From NCBI GenBank assembly GCA_026014565.1, contig JAOZIB010000027.1, forward strand, positions 46,071-110,070: a DNA stretch of 64,000 nt, in the 5' to 3' direction. The notes under the pieces were generated by a model that did no database searches, was not told the DNA's origin, and was given only the letters and a program-made list of their open reading frames with translations. A program made the translations under genes and the position numbers. Shown in pieces: positions 53,894 to 63,047 of this stretch; positions within the stretch are counted from its first letter, which is position 1; every line of letters starts with the position of its first letter. This stretch comes from Candidatus Bathyarchaeum sp. Lineage in GTDB: Archaea; Thermoproteota; Bathyarchaeia; Bathyarchaeales; Bathyarchaeaceae.

Positions 53894-55093
53894 TTAACGA
53901 GTTCCAGAACTGGTTATAAGGGTTGAATTTTCGTTCAACTGGATAGAAAGATACCGTCCATAATCAAACCAGCAGTCATTATCAACGATGTCTGCTAATG
54001 TTTCGTTCATCATTTCTTGGAAGATTTCATAAAACTGGTCAGCGTCCTCTTGTGAGTCCCAACAAATGTTCCAGGTAAACAAGAAGTCATCACCATTTTC
54101 GTAGTAACTAAAAACATCTCCTCCCCAGCCCGCTGATGCCTCTTCGGCGTCTTCTGCAGAAATCCAGTGGTCTAACATAACATAGATGAAGTATTCACCG
54201 AAACGGTCAGTTTTTGTTAAATTCCAATCTCCAGTTACTGTTGGAGCCTCAACGGATAATGCATTTTCCTTTGAAAGATACTTTTCGGGATGCAGTATCT
54301 GCTCCGTAGTGGTAGGCAAACTGGTGTAAGCTTGGTTTACTGCGTCCCATCCGCCTTGCTGGTGTATTGCTTTAACAAATTCTACGCCGTAGCGGTACAC
54401 AAAGCGGTTAAGCCAATTAATGGTTTCTGGAATACTAGATGTACTTGGCATACTAACCTGTGCAGAAGCAGGCACAACTCCATCGTTTTTGTAGGTATCC
54501 GCCATTAAAGTAGCATCGCCTTCTTTGAGGGAGCTTAAAGCTTTGGAACCATCAAATGTTGTTCGTCGGGGCAATGAATAATCATCTTGCATAATGTGAG
54601 TTAATTCATGAACAAAAGTTGATGTCACACTGGAGTTTTTGGTAATGTCAAAATTGTCCTCCACCACATAGATTTTGCCGTTCCATTTTGCCGCATGATA
54701 CATCCCCGTCCACGACAGCTTAACCTCATACAAATCAGCATCCTGAGGAATCATAAACAAAACCTTGTAGGTGTTTTCTTCGATGGTGGTTTGTTCTTTG
54801 TCGATGTATCCTACTCCCCAGTTTTCTATAACCCAACTTTGATTAACAACCTCCAAAACCACTTCCCGAACAGGGGCTCCTCGTATTTGCTGATATTCGT
54901 CGCTTGCTTTGTCCAGTAACTGCTCAGCCAAAAGACGATATTCCTCACCCTGAGGACCATTATCCACTAGTAATATCCATACAGTAACAGCACTAACAAC
55001 TAGAACCGCAACAAGAAACAGAGCAACAGTTTTTGACTTTTCCAGAACTAACGCCATCCTGTCAGACAAAAAGTAACAGTTACGTTTACTCAT
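53894..55093 (-). CDS. Membrane-anchored HExxH metalloprotease-like protein
   Basis: 399 residues from ATG 55093 (open to 55111). A single N-terminal helix (VALFLVAVLVVSAVTVWILL) leaves the rest outside the cell. The zinc site is TFVHELTHIMQDDY, near residue 165, with a glutamate-bearing segment (SLKEGDATLMADTY) about 30 residues later, the gluzincin arrangement. A large helical domain follows. Probably a surface peptidase. It begins 30 bases from the tRNA-Cys-derived repeat at 55125 and would follow that tRNA directly if the element were absent. Confidence 0.75.
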   Translation of the reverse strand: MSKRNCYFLSDRMALVLEKSKTVALFLVAVLVVSAVTVWILLVDNGPQGEEYRLLAEQLLDKASDEYQQIRGAPVREVVLEVVNQSWVIENWGVGYIDKEQTTIEENTYKVLFMIPQDADLYEVKLSWTGMYHAAKWNGKIYVVEDNFDITKNSSVTSTFVHELTHIMQDDYSLPRRTTFDGSKALSSLKEGDATLMADTYKNDGVVPASAQVSMPSTSSIPETINWLNRFVYRYGVEFVKAIHQQGGWDAVNQAYTSLPTTTEQILHPEKYLSKENALSVEAPTVTGDWNLTKTDRFGEYFIYVMLDHWISAEDAEEASAGWGGDVFSYYENGDDFLFTWNICWDSQEDADQFYEIFQEMMNETLADIVDNDCWFDYGRYLSIQLNENSTLITSSGTR

Positions 55094-55124
55094 TAAATTT
55101 TCTAAAAACAACTAAACACATTTC

Positions 55125-55170
55125 GTGGAGGTGGGGAAGGGAATTGAACCCTTATAGAGTGAGTCTGCAG
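55125..55170 (-). repeat. Left attachment-site repeat (tRNA-Cys 3' fragment)
   Basis: 46 bases identical to 63946-63991. On the minus strand it runs from the start of the anticodon loop (CTGCAGA) to the CCA end, without the 5' half, so it is not a tRNA gene. Confidence 0.92.
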
Positions 55171-55309
55171 AATTGGTTTTGGTTTTATTATTAACCATTT
55201 CTTTTAACTCCTTTTAAGTAAGAACATAATGCATTATTCATCTAATAAATAAATTGATGTTGTTTCAGTTGTGTTGCATATTCAGGTAAAGTTCGTACGT
55301 TGTGGAAAT

Positions 55310-55486
55310 TTATTTTTCCCAAATTTTCTCTCCATACTTTTCAAAGAGCAAACGTAGGGCATCTCGTACAATTTCTCCTTTTGATGCGTATACTCCTTTG
55401 TTGATTAGCTCTTCCATAGTTTCGGCATATGCTTTGGTCAGTCTTATGGTTAGTGAAAGTTTCAGCCCCTTTGACAAATGTATCAC
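55310..55486 (-). CDS. Ribbon-helix-helix (CopG-like) regulator
   Basis: About 58 residues from GTG 55486 (frame open to 55510). LKLSLTIRLTKAYAETMEEL and YASKGEIVRDALRLLFEKYG are the RHH strand-helix-helix. A small palindrome GTGTACAC (55503-55510) lies just upstream, a plausible autoregulatory site. It faces the left att repeat; in an excised circle it would be directly upstream of the integrase in the same direction. Confidence 0.75.
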   Translation of the reverse strand: MIHLSKGLKLSLTIRLTKAYAETMEELINKGVYASKGEIVRDALRLLFEKYGEKIWEK

Positions 55487-55573
55487 TAACCAATTAAAAT
55501 ATGTGTACACTAGATAATATTAAGCGTTAATTATTAATGCTGGAGCAAGACATAATGTTTGGCAGTGACATAA

Positions 55574-56593
55574 ATGAAAAAATACATTAAAATTGGTAAA
55601 TATACAATAAAAATCTGGATTTTTTCTATTCTCCTAGTTTCAATAATTGCTAGTGGAGTTATAGCAAATCATGTAATACAAACATTAACAATCAAAGTTG
55701 ACATAGGTGAACCACTGGAAATCTTGTCTTTTCCAACAGAGTTGAACCTCTATCCAAATGAAAGAGAAGAATTCAATGTAACACTGATTAACCATGCATC
55801 TGCTAACTACTCAGTAACACTAACCTGTTCATTGAGTGACACATCATATCAAGAGAACTACGTAACATTTAGTGATGAAACATTTATAGTGGATTCAGGC
55901 GAACAAAACTTGACAGTATGGCTCGAAGTAGACTCTTATGCCCCATCAATCAACACTTCTTTAATTGTAGATGTTCAAAGAATTGCAGGTGATGAATTTA
56001 ACAGCAAAACTCTGAGTTCTGACTGGTCAGTTGTTGACCCTACTGAAAGTTCCACATTTGAATTAAATTCAAAATCTGGGTATCTTACAATTTCTACAAC
56101 AGCTAGTTCAGACGTAGACCTTATGGGTGGAGTGAACTTTAATGCACCTAGAATTTTGCAATCAGTTGAAGGAGATTTTACTGTAGAAACTAAAATTTGG
56201 GCAGTTACAACAGATAACATTCAATCTGCAGGAATCGTTCTATGGATAGATGAAAATAATTTCTTAAGGCTTGAAAGAGCACAACGATATGACAACCAAG
56301 AAATTCTTTTCATTGGAACTATTGATGGAGACTGGAGTATGTCTTCTGCCGAATCTTCCAATCCTGGAGAGGTTCTACAAATAACTACAATCAATCCAAC
56401 CTTCCTTAAGTTAGAACGCAAAGACAATGTCTTTTATGGTTACTACTCTAAGGATGGTCAAAACTGGAACCTGATTACAAGTATTGAATTAGATGTTGAG
56501 AATTCAACTCAAATTGGATTATATGTGGTAAACCGCTTGTCGTATGGTTCATCTTCATTTCTTGCGAGTTTTGATTATTTCCGACTTAGTTGA
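55574..56593 (+). CDS. Secreted protein with concanavalin-like C-terminal domain
   Basis: 339 residues. N-terminal anchor (IWIFSILLVSIIASGVIA), an immunoglobulin-like beta domain (NLYPNEREEFNVTLINHASAN), and from about residue 137 a domain resembling DUF1349/beta-xylosidase C-terminal modules (DEFNSKTLSSDWSVVDP, LTISTTASSDVDLMGG, GLYVVNRLSYGS). Cargo of the tRNA-Cys element; may bind glycan. No catalytic residues identified. Confidence 0.75.
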   Translation: MKKYIKIGKYTIKIWIFSILLVSIIASGVIANHVIQTLTIKVDIGEPLEILSFPTELNLYPNEREEFNVTLINHASANYSVTLTCSLSDTSYQENYVTFSDETFIVDSGEQNLTVWLEVDSYAPSINTSLIVDVQRIAGDEFNSKTLSSDWSVVDPTESSTFELNSKSGYLTISTTASSDVDLMGGVNFNAPRILQSVEGDFTVETKIWAVTTDNIQSAGIVLWIDENNFLRLERAQRYDNQEILFIGTIDGDWSMSSAESSNPGEVLQITTINPTFLKLERKDNVFYGYYSKDGQNWNLITSIELDVENSTQIGLYVVNRLSYGSSSFLASFDYFRLS

Positions 56594-56761
56594 ACTAAGT
56601 TGGATACATAACTCCTTTTTTCTCTTTTTCAAACTCTTTTTGGTCTGAACTTAAAAAGACATAAATTCTTTCTTTAAGCATGCCTATCTGTTTGTGCATG
56701 TATTATTATTAATTTTTTTCATAAATTCTCAATAAGGCTAATTTATTTTTATTCTTGGATA

Positions 56762-57484
56762 CTACTTTGAATAAATTCTATGGATAGCTAAAGTCATCTT
56801 CGCAAAAGCAGTTGCAGCTAATAATTCCAATAAATTTTCTTGAGTAGCACTCCAAATAATTTCTATTTTAGGTGTAGTTGGGTCTTGAAGTATTTCTTTT
56901 AAAATTATGTTATCTTTTGTTGAAATCTTCTGATTTAGGATTTCATTTCTAGTTTCCTTATCAAGATATTTCACCATTTTTTTGAAACTCCTTGCCATCA
57001 TCATGTTTGTTAATACAATATGATTTTTAGTAGCTGTTGGAAATTTTGGAATTTGTAATGGGTGAACAGCAATCTCATTTCGTAGTTCTCTCAGAAAGTT
57101 TGCTTCTTCTCTAATTTTCTTTAATTTTTTATTTCTGTTTGTTTTATCAACAAGTTTACCAAAGGGCACTCGTTTGATTTCAAATTCCCATAATGTCTCC
57201 TCGGGGTCTAATGAAGAGATAATAAGTTCTTCTTTTATTGCTCGTTCGACGGCGCTTGCGCAAGAAAATATACAACTTCGATAACAACCGTTAATGAAAT
57301 TAATTCTGGCTTCATTTCTAAAACTATCTACAGCGTGAGGTATCTTTTCAAGATTAACTAAACTGTCAATTGAAAAAATGTATGAAAAATTTTTTAATCG
57401 TTTATCAAAAGTATCACTGTCTTTTTTTATTAAGAGTTCTTTTGAATTGATTTGTTTTTCATTATTTTTTGACAATATATTCAA
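56762..57484 (-). CDS. HEPN-like protein 1
   Basis: 240 residues, helical. NGCYRSCIFSCASAVERAIK and FLRELRNEIAVHPLQIPK give a paired-helix fold with R-N-x4-H, the HEPN/DUF4145-type ribonuclease motif. Low-GC coding. It begins 16 bp after HEPN-like protein 2 and may share its transcript. HEPN proteins serve as RNases in defence and toxin systems; no MNT partner is seen. Confidence 0.6.
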   Translation of the reverse strand: MNILSKNNEKQINSKELLIKKDSDTFDKRLKNFSYIFSIDSLVNLEKIPHAVDSFRNEARINFINGCYRSCIFSCASAVERAIKEELIISSLDPEETLWEFEIKRVPFGKLVDKTNRNKKLKKIREEANFLRELRNEIAVHPLQIPKFPTATKNHIVLTNMMMARSFKKMVKYLDKETRNEILNQKISTKDNIILKEILQDPTTPKIEIIWSATQENLLELLAATAFAKMTLAIHRIYSK

Positions 57485-57500
57485 TCTTCCTTATTTGTTC

Positions 57501-58214
57501 TCATTCGCCTTCACACTTGATTTTTGATTTGTATGCTGGATTATCTTCATAGTCGTAAAAGAAAATTTCTGTTTCAATTGTTGCACAAGGTTTACTGTGA
57601 TTTACCCATGCTTCAATAATTTGGGGGTGGACTGGATTCGAACCATATCTTGGTTTGAGCAATCCATATTTGTTCAACCTTTGAATGACAGGTTTGTGAA
57701 CAACATTGAGTATGAAAGCACCTGCCAAAGCATCTCTAACAATTTGCAAATTGGCTAATTTAAAAGTCTCTTTAGTAAAATTATGTTTGATTTTGTTGTG
57801 GTTTGACCACCATTTTGGCACTAACTTCTTGGTTGTGTTATATCCTTTGAAGGGAAAAATTGTAATCCTTTCTGGTATCGTTTTTAAAACAGCTCTTCTT
57901 TCGGATAGTGAATATTCCTCTTCAATTGGAAGAAAATCTAGTATTTCGGGAAATCTTTTGTCTCCATGCTCATCTACTGGATTCAAAAGATTTGGATATT
58001 TGCTATGAAATTCTGGAAAGATAGCGATTTCTTTGAAAACTGAATCTATGTGAGAACATATACCCAATAATAAGTTAGCTAATCTAAAAGAATGTGTGTT
58101 TTCATTCCCTTCCAAATAGGGTACATACTGCAAGTAATTTTGGAATTGAAGTTCTAAATCTTTGTAATATTCCCAGAAATACCCGTCTTCAAAAGCATCT
58201 TTCTTTTCAATCAT
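57501..58214 (-). CDS. HEPN-like protein 2
   Basis: 237 residues, helical, with RLANLLLGICSHIDSVFKEI and WWSNHNKIKHNFTKETFKLA, resembling the (Y/H)NxxKHN motif of the Apea/MAE-type HEPN families. A Cys-rich C-terminus ends KSKIKCEGE. Together with the preceding gene it forms a two-gene unit read away from the membrane-protein gene. Function unknown. Confidence 0.55.
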   Translation of the reverse strand: MIEKKDAFEDGYFWEYYKDLELQFQNYLQYVPYLEGNENTHSFRLANLLLGICSHIDSVFKEIAIFPEFHSKYPNLLNPVDEHGDKRFPEILDFLPIEEEYSLSERRAVLKTIPERITIFPFKGYNTTKKLVPKWWSNHNKIKHNFTKETFKLANLQIVRDALAGAFILNVVHKPVIQRLNKYGLLKPRYGSNPVHPQIIEAWVNHSKPCATIETEIFFYDYEDNPAYKSKIKCEGE

Positions 58215-58339
58215 TTTTATTCACAACATAATTAATTGTGTGAACGTAATTTTTTATAATAAGATTAAAAAATTAGATGAGTTACAGCTATTTAAAATTT
58301 TATAATAGAAGTTAATATTATTGTATCTAGTGAACTAAA

Positions 58340-59233
58340 CTGAATACTCAAGAGGAAAATGAAGAAGTATCTTCAGGAGACATTGAGTCTTATTGCCTAA
58401 GTCAACGTTACTGGGTTAGACTATATTGTTTTGCTTTTACTTTTTTACTGATTTTTATTCCCAACACTAGTTTAATGGGTTGGTTAATGCAATATGCTGA
58501 AACATTGATAGTTGAATTAATTGTTTTAGTTTTATGGTTTTTAATACCAACCTTGCTATCATTACCCTGCCTTTTTATGGTAAAAATCCAAAGACGGATT
58601 ACTTCGGGTTGGAATTATTCGCGTGTTCATTCACTTCAAAATATCTCAAGAATTTATCTTGTTTTTTCTTTTTCATTTTTAATCGGAGTATTTTTTGATT
58701 TAATTTTATTGCCCCCCAATTTTGAATGGTTAGTGTTTGTCGTTTCTTACTTTATGTTCATTGCAGTTACTATGTGGAGGATTTTTTCACCAATTGGAGA
58801 ATCCATCTTAGCTTTTAATGCATTTTTACTTGAGGCTCAAACTTATGTTGAATTACCTGATTTTGAGCTTATCTTTCATGGCTTTTCGAAAATGAAGGCA
58901 CGACTTCGACATTTCAATTTTAACATTTCACCAAATGAACAAGCGTTGGGTATGTTACGTTCTTACCTTAAAAATGAATGTGAAACTAAAAGGGATATCA
59001 ATAGAATTGTTGAATGGTTAAATAATTCTTGGTGCGAAGAAAATCTTAATGAAGTTCTAAGAATATTTAGTAAATACAATTCTTTTGCTATCCATGAAAA
59101 AGAGTTAGGCATTCATGAAAAACCTACATGGAATTTTGATTTTATGGAATTTCTTGGCATCTTTATAGTTCCTGTTCTTGTTGCGATATTGACTGTTTTT
59201 GGACCAAAATTATTGGAAATCATTGGTGGCTAA
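58340..59233 (+). CDS. Five-span membrane protein of the element
   Basis: About 298 residues if the in-frame CTG at 58340 is used; the first ATG is 58475 but cuts off a hydrophobic helix (LYCFAFTFLLIFIP) that is clearly coded. A TATA-like TTTAAAATTTTA (58291-58302) would start a transcript close to 58325, giving a nearly leaderless message. Helices are at the N-terminus (four in the first 160 residues) and one at the C-terminus (FLGIFIVPVLVAILTVFGP); a cytoplasmic helical domain of about 100 residues lies between. Divergent from the HEPN pair. No family recognised. Confidence 0.6.
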   Translation: MNTQEENEEVSSGDIESYCLSQRYWVRLYCFAFTFLLIFIPNTSLMGWLMQYAETLIVELIVLVLWFLIPTLLSLPCLFMVKIQRRITSGWNYSRVHSLQNISRIYLVFSFSFLIGVFFDLILLPPNFEWLVFVVSYFMFIAVTMWRIFSPIGESILAFNAFLLEAQTYVELPDFELIFHGFSKMKARLRHFNFNISPNEQALGMLRSYLKNECETKRDINRIVEWLNNSWCEENLNEVLRIFSKYNSFAIHEKELGIHEKPTWNFDFMEFLGIFIVPVLVAILTVFGPKLLEIIGG

Positions 59234-59353
59234 TTCCAAAAACCCATATTGTCTGTTGGGAGTACGATAAAAATATACGTAATTTTTAACAGAAAAATGT
59301 ATATTAAGTAGAACTGATATATAGTATAGTAGCCACTGTTAGGAGGCGTTTTT

Positions 59354-60172
59354 ATGCTTATTAAAACAGAAATAGACACTCATGTACTAACTTTGAAACA
59401 AATAGAGCTTAGTACATTTAATGATGCTTTAAGAGAAATTACTGGTGAGAATTCCAAGATTTTTAATCGAATGTTACAAAGGCACATGAATCATACTGAA
59501 GACCTTTCAGTATTGCGAACAGTTGAAGATAACACCAAAACTTTATTGAATTCACTTGATGTGTTGATTAATTCTAAACAGCTAATTTCCGATTACTCAG
59601 ACGCAGAGAGCATAACCTCTTTACTAAAAGCAATTGAAGAATATTTTACCAAATTTGGATTAGAAACAGCATTAGCTACACAACTAAGAAAAGCATACCT
59701 CAAGGCACATGAGTGCCTCAAAAAACTAGACAAACCAACTGAATTATCAAATGACCCGAATGATGCAAATACAATCTATCTCGAATCTTATCAAAAGTTT
59801 CTAAACGAGAACGTTTCCAGAGTTCAACAAGGACTGGCTGTTAAAGACAAAAAATCAGATTGGAACATTGATGGAAGCACTCCAAAAGGAACCATACAAT
59901 GCTTAGCACTTGAAGATTCTCTTAGACACCTCAAAACTGGACTAGACTTTAGCAAAAGTAGAGGAGACCTACAAAATATCTTAGGTACAAAATCTAGAGC
60001 AGACATAACTGATGAAGTAATTGCATCTGTTTGTAAAAAAATAGCACAAGATAAACGAAAAAAACTTGTTAACAAAATAAAATCTCTCGAAGGAATCCAA
60101 GAACAAAACCTATCTGAAGACGAACAACTTGCCAAACAATTAATTGTTAGGGCTAAGAGGAACAGGCAGTGA
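59354..60172 (+). CDS. Helical protein of unknown function, first of a coupled three-gene unit
   Basis: 272 residues, all-helical prediction, with a very strong ribosome site (AGGAGG before the ATG). No motif recognised; segments include RMLQRHMNHTEDLSVLRTVE and a basic C-terminus (LAKQLIVRAKRNRQ). Its stop overlaps the GTG of the next gene. It belongs to the nuclease unit, so a partner role is likely. Confidence 0.65.
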   Translation: MLIKTEIDTHVLTLKQIELSTFNDALREITGENSKIFNRMLQRHMNHTEDLSVLRTVEDNTKTLLNSLDVLINSKQLISDYSDAESITSLLKAIEEYFTKFGLETALATQLRKAYLKAHECLKKLDKPTELSNDPNDANTIYLESYQKFLNENVSRVQQGLAVKDKKSDWNIDGSTPKGTIQCLALEDSLRHLKTGLDFSKSRGDLQNILGTKSRADITDEVIASVCKKIAQDKRKKLVNKIKSLEGIQEQNLSEDEQLAKQLIVRAKRNRQ

Positions 60173-60510
60173 AAGAACTGCAAAAAAGTAAACCCTACAG
60201 CTGGGTTACCTTAGGATGTCACCAAAGAGACATTCTAACAGTTCTTTATTACTGTCCAGTTCCACTTCCATTGATGAAAATAGTTGAATTTCTTTCTAAC
60301 CAAAGTAATTCTCCTCCGAGCTATTTTCAGATATGGAGGAGCCTAAACAAACTAAAGCAGAAGGTATTAGTGCAAAAAATACCCAGAGGCTACGTTATCA
60401 CAGCTAAAGGACTTGAGCACTTTAACAAAAGACGAAACCTAATCCAGCAAACCAACCCCTTGCTAAAGGAAAGAAATGAAGCTTCACTCAATACAGGAGG
60501 ATGTATTTAG
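60169..60510 (+). CDS. Winged-helix protein, second of the coupled unit
   Basis: 113 residues from GTG 60169. Winged helix at 20-85: HQRDILTVLYYCPVPLPLMK and WRSLNKLKQKVLVQKIPRGY with wing VITAKGLEHF. GTGA overlap with the preceding stop, and TAGTG overlap with the next start. Possible DNA-binding partner of the nuclease. Confidence 0.65.
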   Translation: MKELQKSKPYSWVTLGCHQRDILTVLYYCPVPLPLMKIVEFLSNQSNSPPSYFQIWRSLNKLKQKVLVQKIPRGYVITAKGLEHFNKRRNLIQQTNPLLKERNEASLNTGGCI

Positions 60511-61544
60511 TGGAGCCAATCAATCCTCCCATTACTATTTCAAATGAAGTGAACATTGATAGAGAAGAACTAAAGAAAACAATGAGCAACAAAGAAAAAG
60601 GTGAATTGGGGGAACGATTCACCTGTGAAGCTTTCGAGAATTCAATTGTTTTTAAAAACATTCCTACAACAAAATTCGGTGGAGACATCGATTCTATAAT
60701 TATTAAAGATGGAGTTCTTTTTTGGATTGAAGTGAAAAATGTAAATACAGATTTCATTATCTCCCCTGATTGGAGCCAGACTCATGTTGAGGCTCGTTTT
60801 GATGATGCTCATGAGTATAAGGTTCAAGGATATGCGGATAAATTTGGAATTAAAGACATTGTAAAGATGTTGGTAATTCCTGAATTTGTTATTGCTAACC
60901 CCGCAATAAATTATACCCTTAATGAAATTAATTTACACATTGTGGAAACACATAGACAAGCTCTAAGTGAAGAAGATGCTGTATGCTGGAAGAACACTAT
61001 TACTGATTTCGTTGATGCATGTATTGATAACAGAAATGAGGATTGCAATGGTAATGAATCTAAAACAACTAAAGATTCTACCAATAGGTCTGTTAAAATC
61101 AATACAGGTATAGCACTGGATTATGGCTTAGAGCCTAGCTTTAGGGCATTGCTTTTGGTTTTGTTCATTAAAAAATACTACTTGAAACACTTCATAGAGC
61201 ATTTTACCAAACAAAAAACCCCAATTTTTCATTCAACCATTAGCGATGAGTTTGAAACATTAGCTCACTTTACGATTCATCAGGAATTGAATGAACATAA
61301 ATTGAAAGGAGGTTGGGATTTGACACAAGCTAGAGGCAGAGTTTCCAAAATGGAAGATATGAACGACATTCATGATAAGACATTGTATCTTCTTGGAAAG
61401 TTAGATGATTATGGAATACGCCCACTAGATGTTGACCGAGTCACACTGCTGAAATACGTTATGGGTATCCTAATGTGCAGTAGAAGATGTGCAAACCGTT
61501 GGGTCAATTTTTTGTATCGTCTTAGCTGGAAAGATTGGTATTAA
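60510..61544 (+). CDS. PD-(D/E)XK-type nuclease with helical C-terminal domain
   Basis: 344 residues from GTG 60510, nine bases after AGGAGG; the ATG at 60501 is too close to that site to be used. N-terminal motif: KGELGERFTCEAFEN, then GGDIDSIIIKDGVLFWIEVK (the E...D...ExK catalytic set, about 30-75), as in NERD/Mrr-type nucleases. After residue 180 a helical domain with EHFTKQKTPIFHSTISDEFE, not recognised. Third gene of the coupled unit. Confidence 0.65.
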   Translation: MEPINPPITISNEVNIDREELKKTMSNKEKGELGERFTCEAFENSIVFKNIPTTKFGGDIDSIIIKDGVLFWIEVKNVNTDFIISPDWSQTHVEARFDDAHEYKVQGYADKFGIKDIVKMLVIPEFVIANPAINYTLNEINLHIVETHRQALSEEDAVCWKNTITDFVDACIDNRNEDCNGNESKTTKDSTNRSVKINTGIALDYGLEPSFRALLLVLFIKKYYLKHFIEHFTKQKTPIFHSTISDEFETLAHFTIHQELNEHKLKGGWDLTQARGRVSKMEDMNDIHDKTLYLLGKLDDYGIRPLDVDRVTLLKYVMGILMCSRRCANRWVNFLYRLSWKDWY

Positions 61545-61818
61545 AACACATATACCTCATTAAACCTTTGAGGCATCCATTTTCTCCTTTTCTTTTGAAC
61601 ATATGGATGTTATCAATAAATGAATTTCAAATTGTATTGTTCACCAACTCTGTTTGACTGCAAATATGCTGTAATCTTTTAACCTCTAAAGTTTAGATTA
61701 GTTAAGTTTTCAATGTTAAAAAATCGCATAATCCTATCACTAAAGATGTTCTAGATTATCTTAGCGGTACTATTGCGCAAATACGCAAAAAAGAGAATTA
61801 GAGATTCTCCTAACTTGT
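61545..61818. other. Intergenic region between converging transcripts
   Basis: AT-rich; only short frames without start codons. No hairpin terminator stands out. Confidence 0.4.
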
Positions 61819-62778
61819 TTACCTGATTTGTTTTCCAATTACATCATTTGCGGATACAAATGGTTTTTCTTTTTCAAGTTTTTCATCTATCTCAGGAATG
61901 TTTGTTGCTAATACACCTACTTCCCACCCTTTAAATTCTACAGGTCTGATAAATTCCCCATGAAAGTCTTTAGCATATTGTCTTGCAGACTCTTCTGTTG
62001 GGTACTCATCTACAGTTAGAATCTTTTTCTTAAGGTCTAACTCTCCCATTCGTAGGTCAGATTCTGTATTGAATAGTTTTAGTGCTTTAGGATTAAATCT
62101 GTATTTGTGATATTTTGTTTCTAAGCTTTCTTTTAGTTTCTTGTCGAATTCGTTGATTATGAATAATTTAGCATAGAAGTTTCGTAATGCAAATAATACT
62201 TTACGTATATCATCTCTGCTAGTTTTATTTTCTTTAACGAATGTAAACAATACATCTAAATCTTGTTCAGGACATTTGTTTACTATTTCCTTTATAGTTT
62301 CAAATGCAATATCGGCGGCAGATACTTTTGGTGCTTTCTTAAAGACTGTGATAAATTCTGATATTCTGTTTTGACTATATCCAAATCGTTTTCCAATATT
62401 AGCTTGTGTATATCCAACTTCTGTAAGTTCTGTGAAAAACATTGCTTCTTCTTGCCAATCGAAATCTTTACGATTTTTATTAGCTTCATAGGACATAATC
62501 ATTAGTTCTGTTGGGTCAGTTTCTTCAGTCTCGATGTTGATTGGTATTTCATTTAGTCTGTTTAGTAATGATGCTTGTAGTCTTCGTTTACCATCTATTA
62601 CTTCATATTTGAATCCTTCAAGTTTACCTGTATATGGTTTAACTAATATTGGTATTACAATACCTCTTTTACCAGCATTTACTCTTGCTTGCACATTTAA
62701 TCCTAAATCTTCTGATTCTAGATTTTGTCTAGGGTTAAAATTTCCCATATAGATTTCTTCTGGGTTTGCCATTTCCAT
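61819..62778 (-). CDS. ParB-like nuclease-domain protein
   Basis: 319 residues. The ParB N-terminal domain is seen as FNPRQNLESED near the start, GIVIPILVKPYTG, and the core YEVIDGKRRLQASLLN, equivalent to the VIxGERRxRA box that binds CTP in ParB. A helix-turn-helix follows (TQANIGKRFGYSQNRISEFI, about 130-150). ParB proteins bind centromere-like sites of plasmids and chromosomes; here it may serve partition or regulation of the element. No ParA ATPase is present. Promoter lies in the 62779-63047 gap. Confidence 0.75.
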   Translation of the reverse strand: MEMANPEEIYMGNFNPRQNLESEDLGLNVQARVNAGKRGIVIPILVKPYTGKLEGFKYEVIDGKRRLQASLLNRLNEIPINIETEETDPTELMIMSYEANKNRKDFDWQEEAMFFTELTEVGYTQANIGKRFGYSQNRISEFITVFKKAPKVSAADIAFETIKEIVNKCPEQDLDVLFTFVKENKTSRDDIRKVLFALRNFYAKLFIINEFDKKLKESLETKYHKYRFNPKALKLFNTESDLRMGELDLKKKILTVDEYPTEESARQYAKDFHGEFIRPVEFKGWEVGVLATNIPEIDEKLEKEKPFVSANDVIGKQIR

Positions 62779-63047
62779 TTCTTTTTTCTTCTTCCATTTT
62801 TTGTTTGAAGCTGACTTGTTTTAATTTGTGAACTCCACAAATATTCCCGTCAACTTGAGTTACATTTAGCACAAATTGCCTAATAACATTTAGAACAATT
62901 TTTCAAATTCGAAATCTCAGTAAAAATTCAAGTCATAATTCTGGTCTCATGTAAAAACTCAAATCAATTCAGAAATGTTCATTCACCTTAAAGGTATCAT
63001 CCTAATTCAATCGAACCTAAATTGTGGATGTTATTTTGTCTTAGACA

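Noticed and set aside
55125..55170. Second tRNA-Cys gene at the left att site
   Set aside because: Only the 3' half from the anticodon loop is present; D-arm and 5' acceptor strand are missing.
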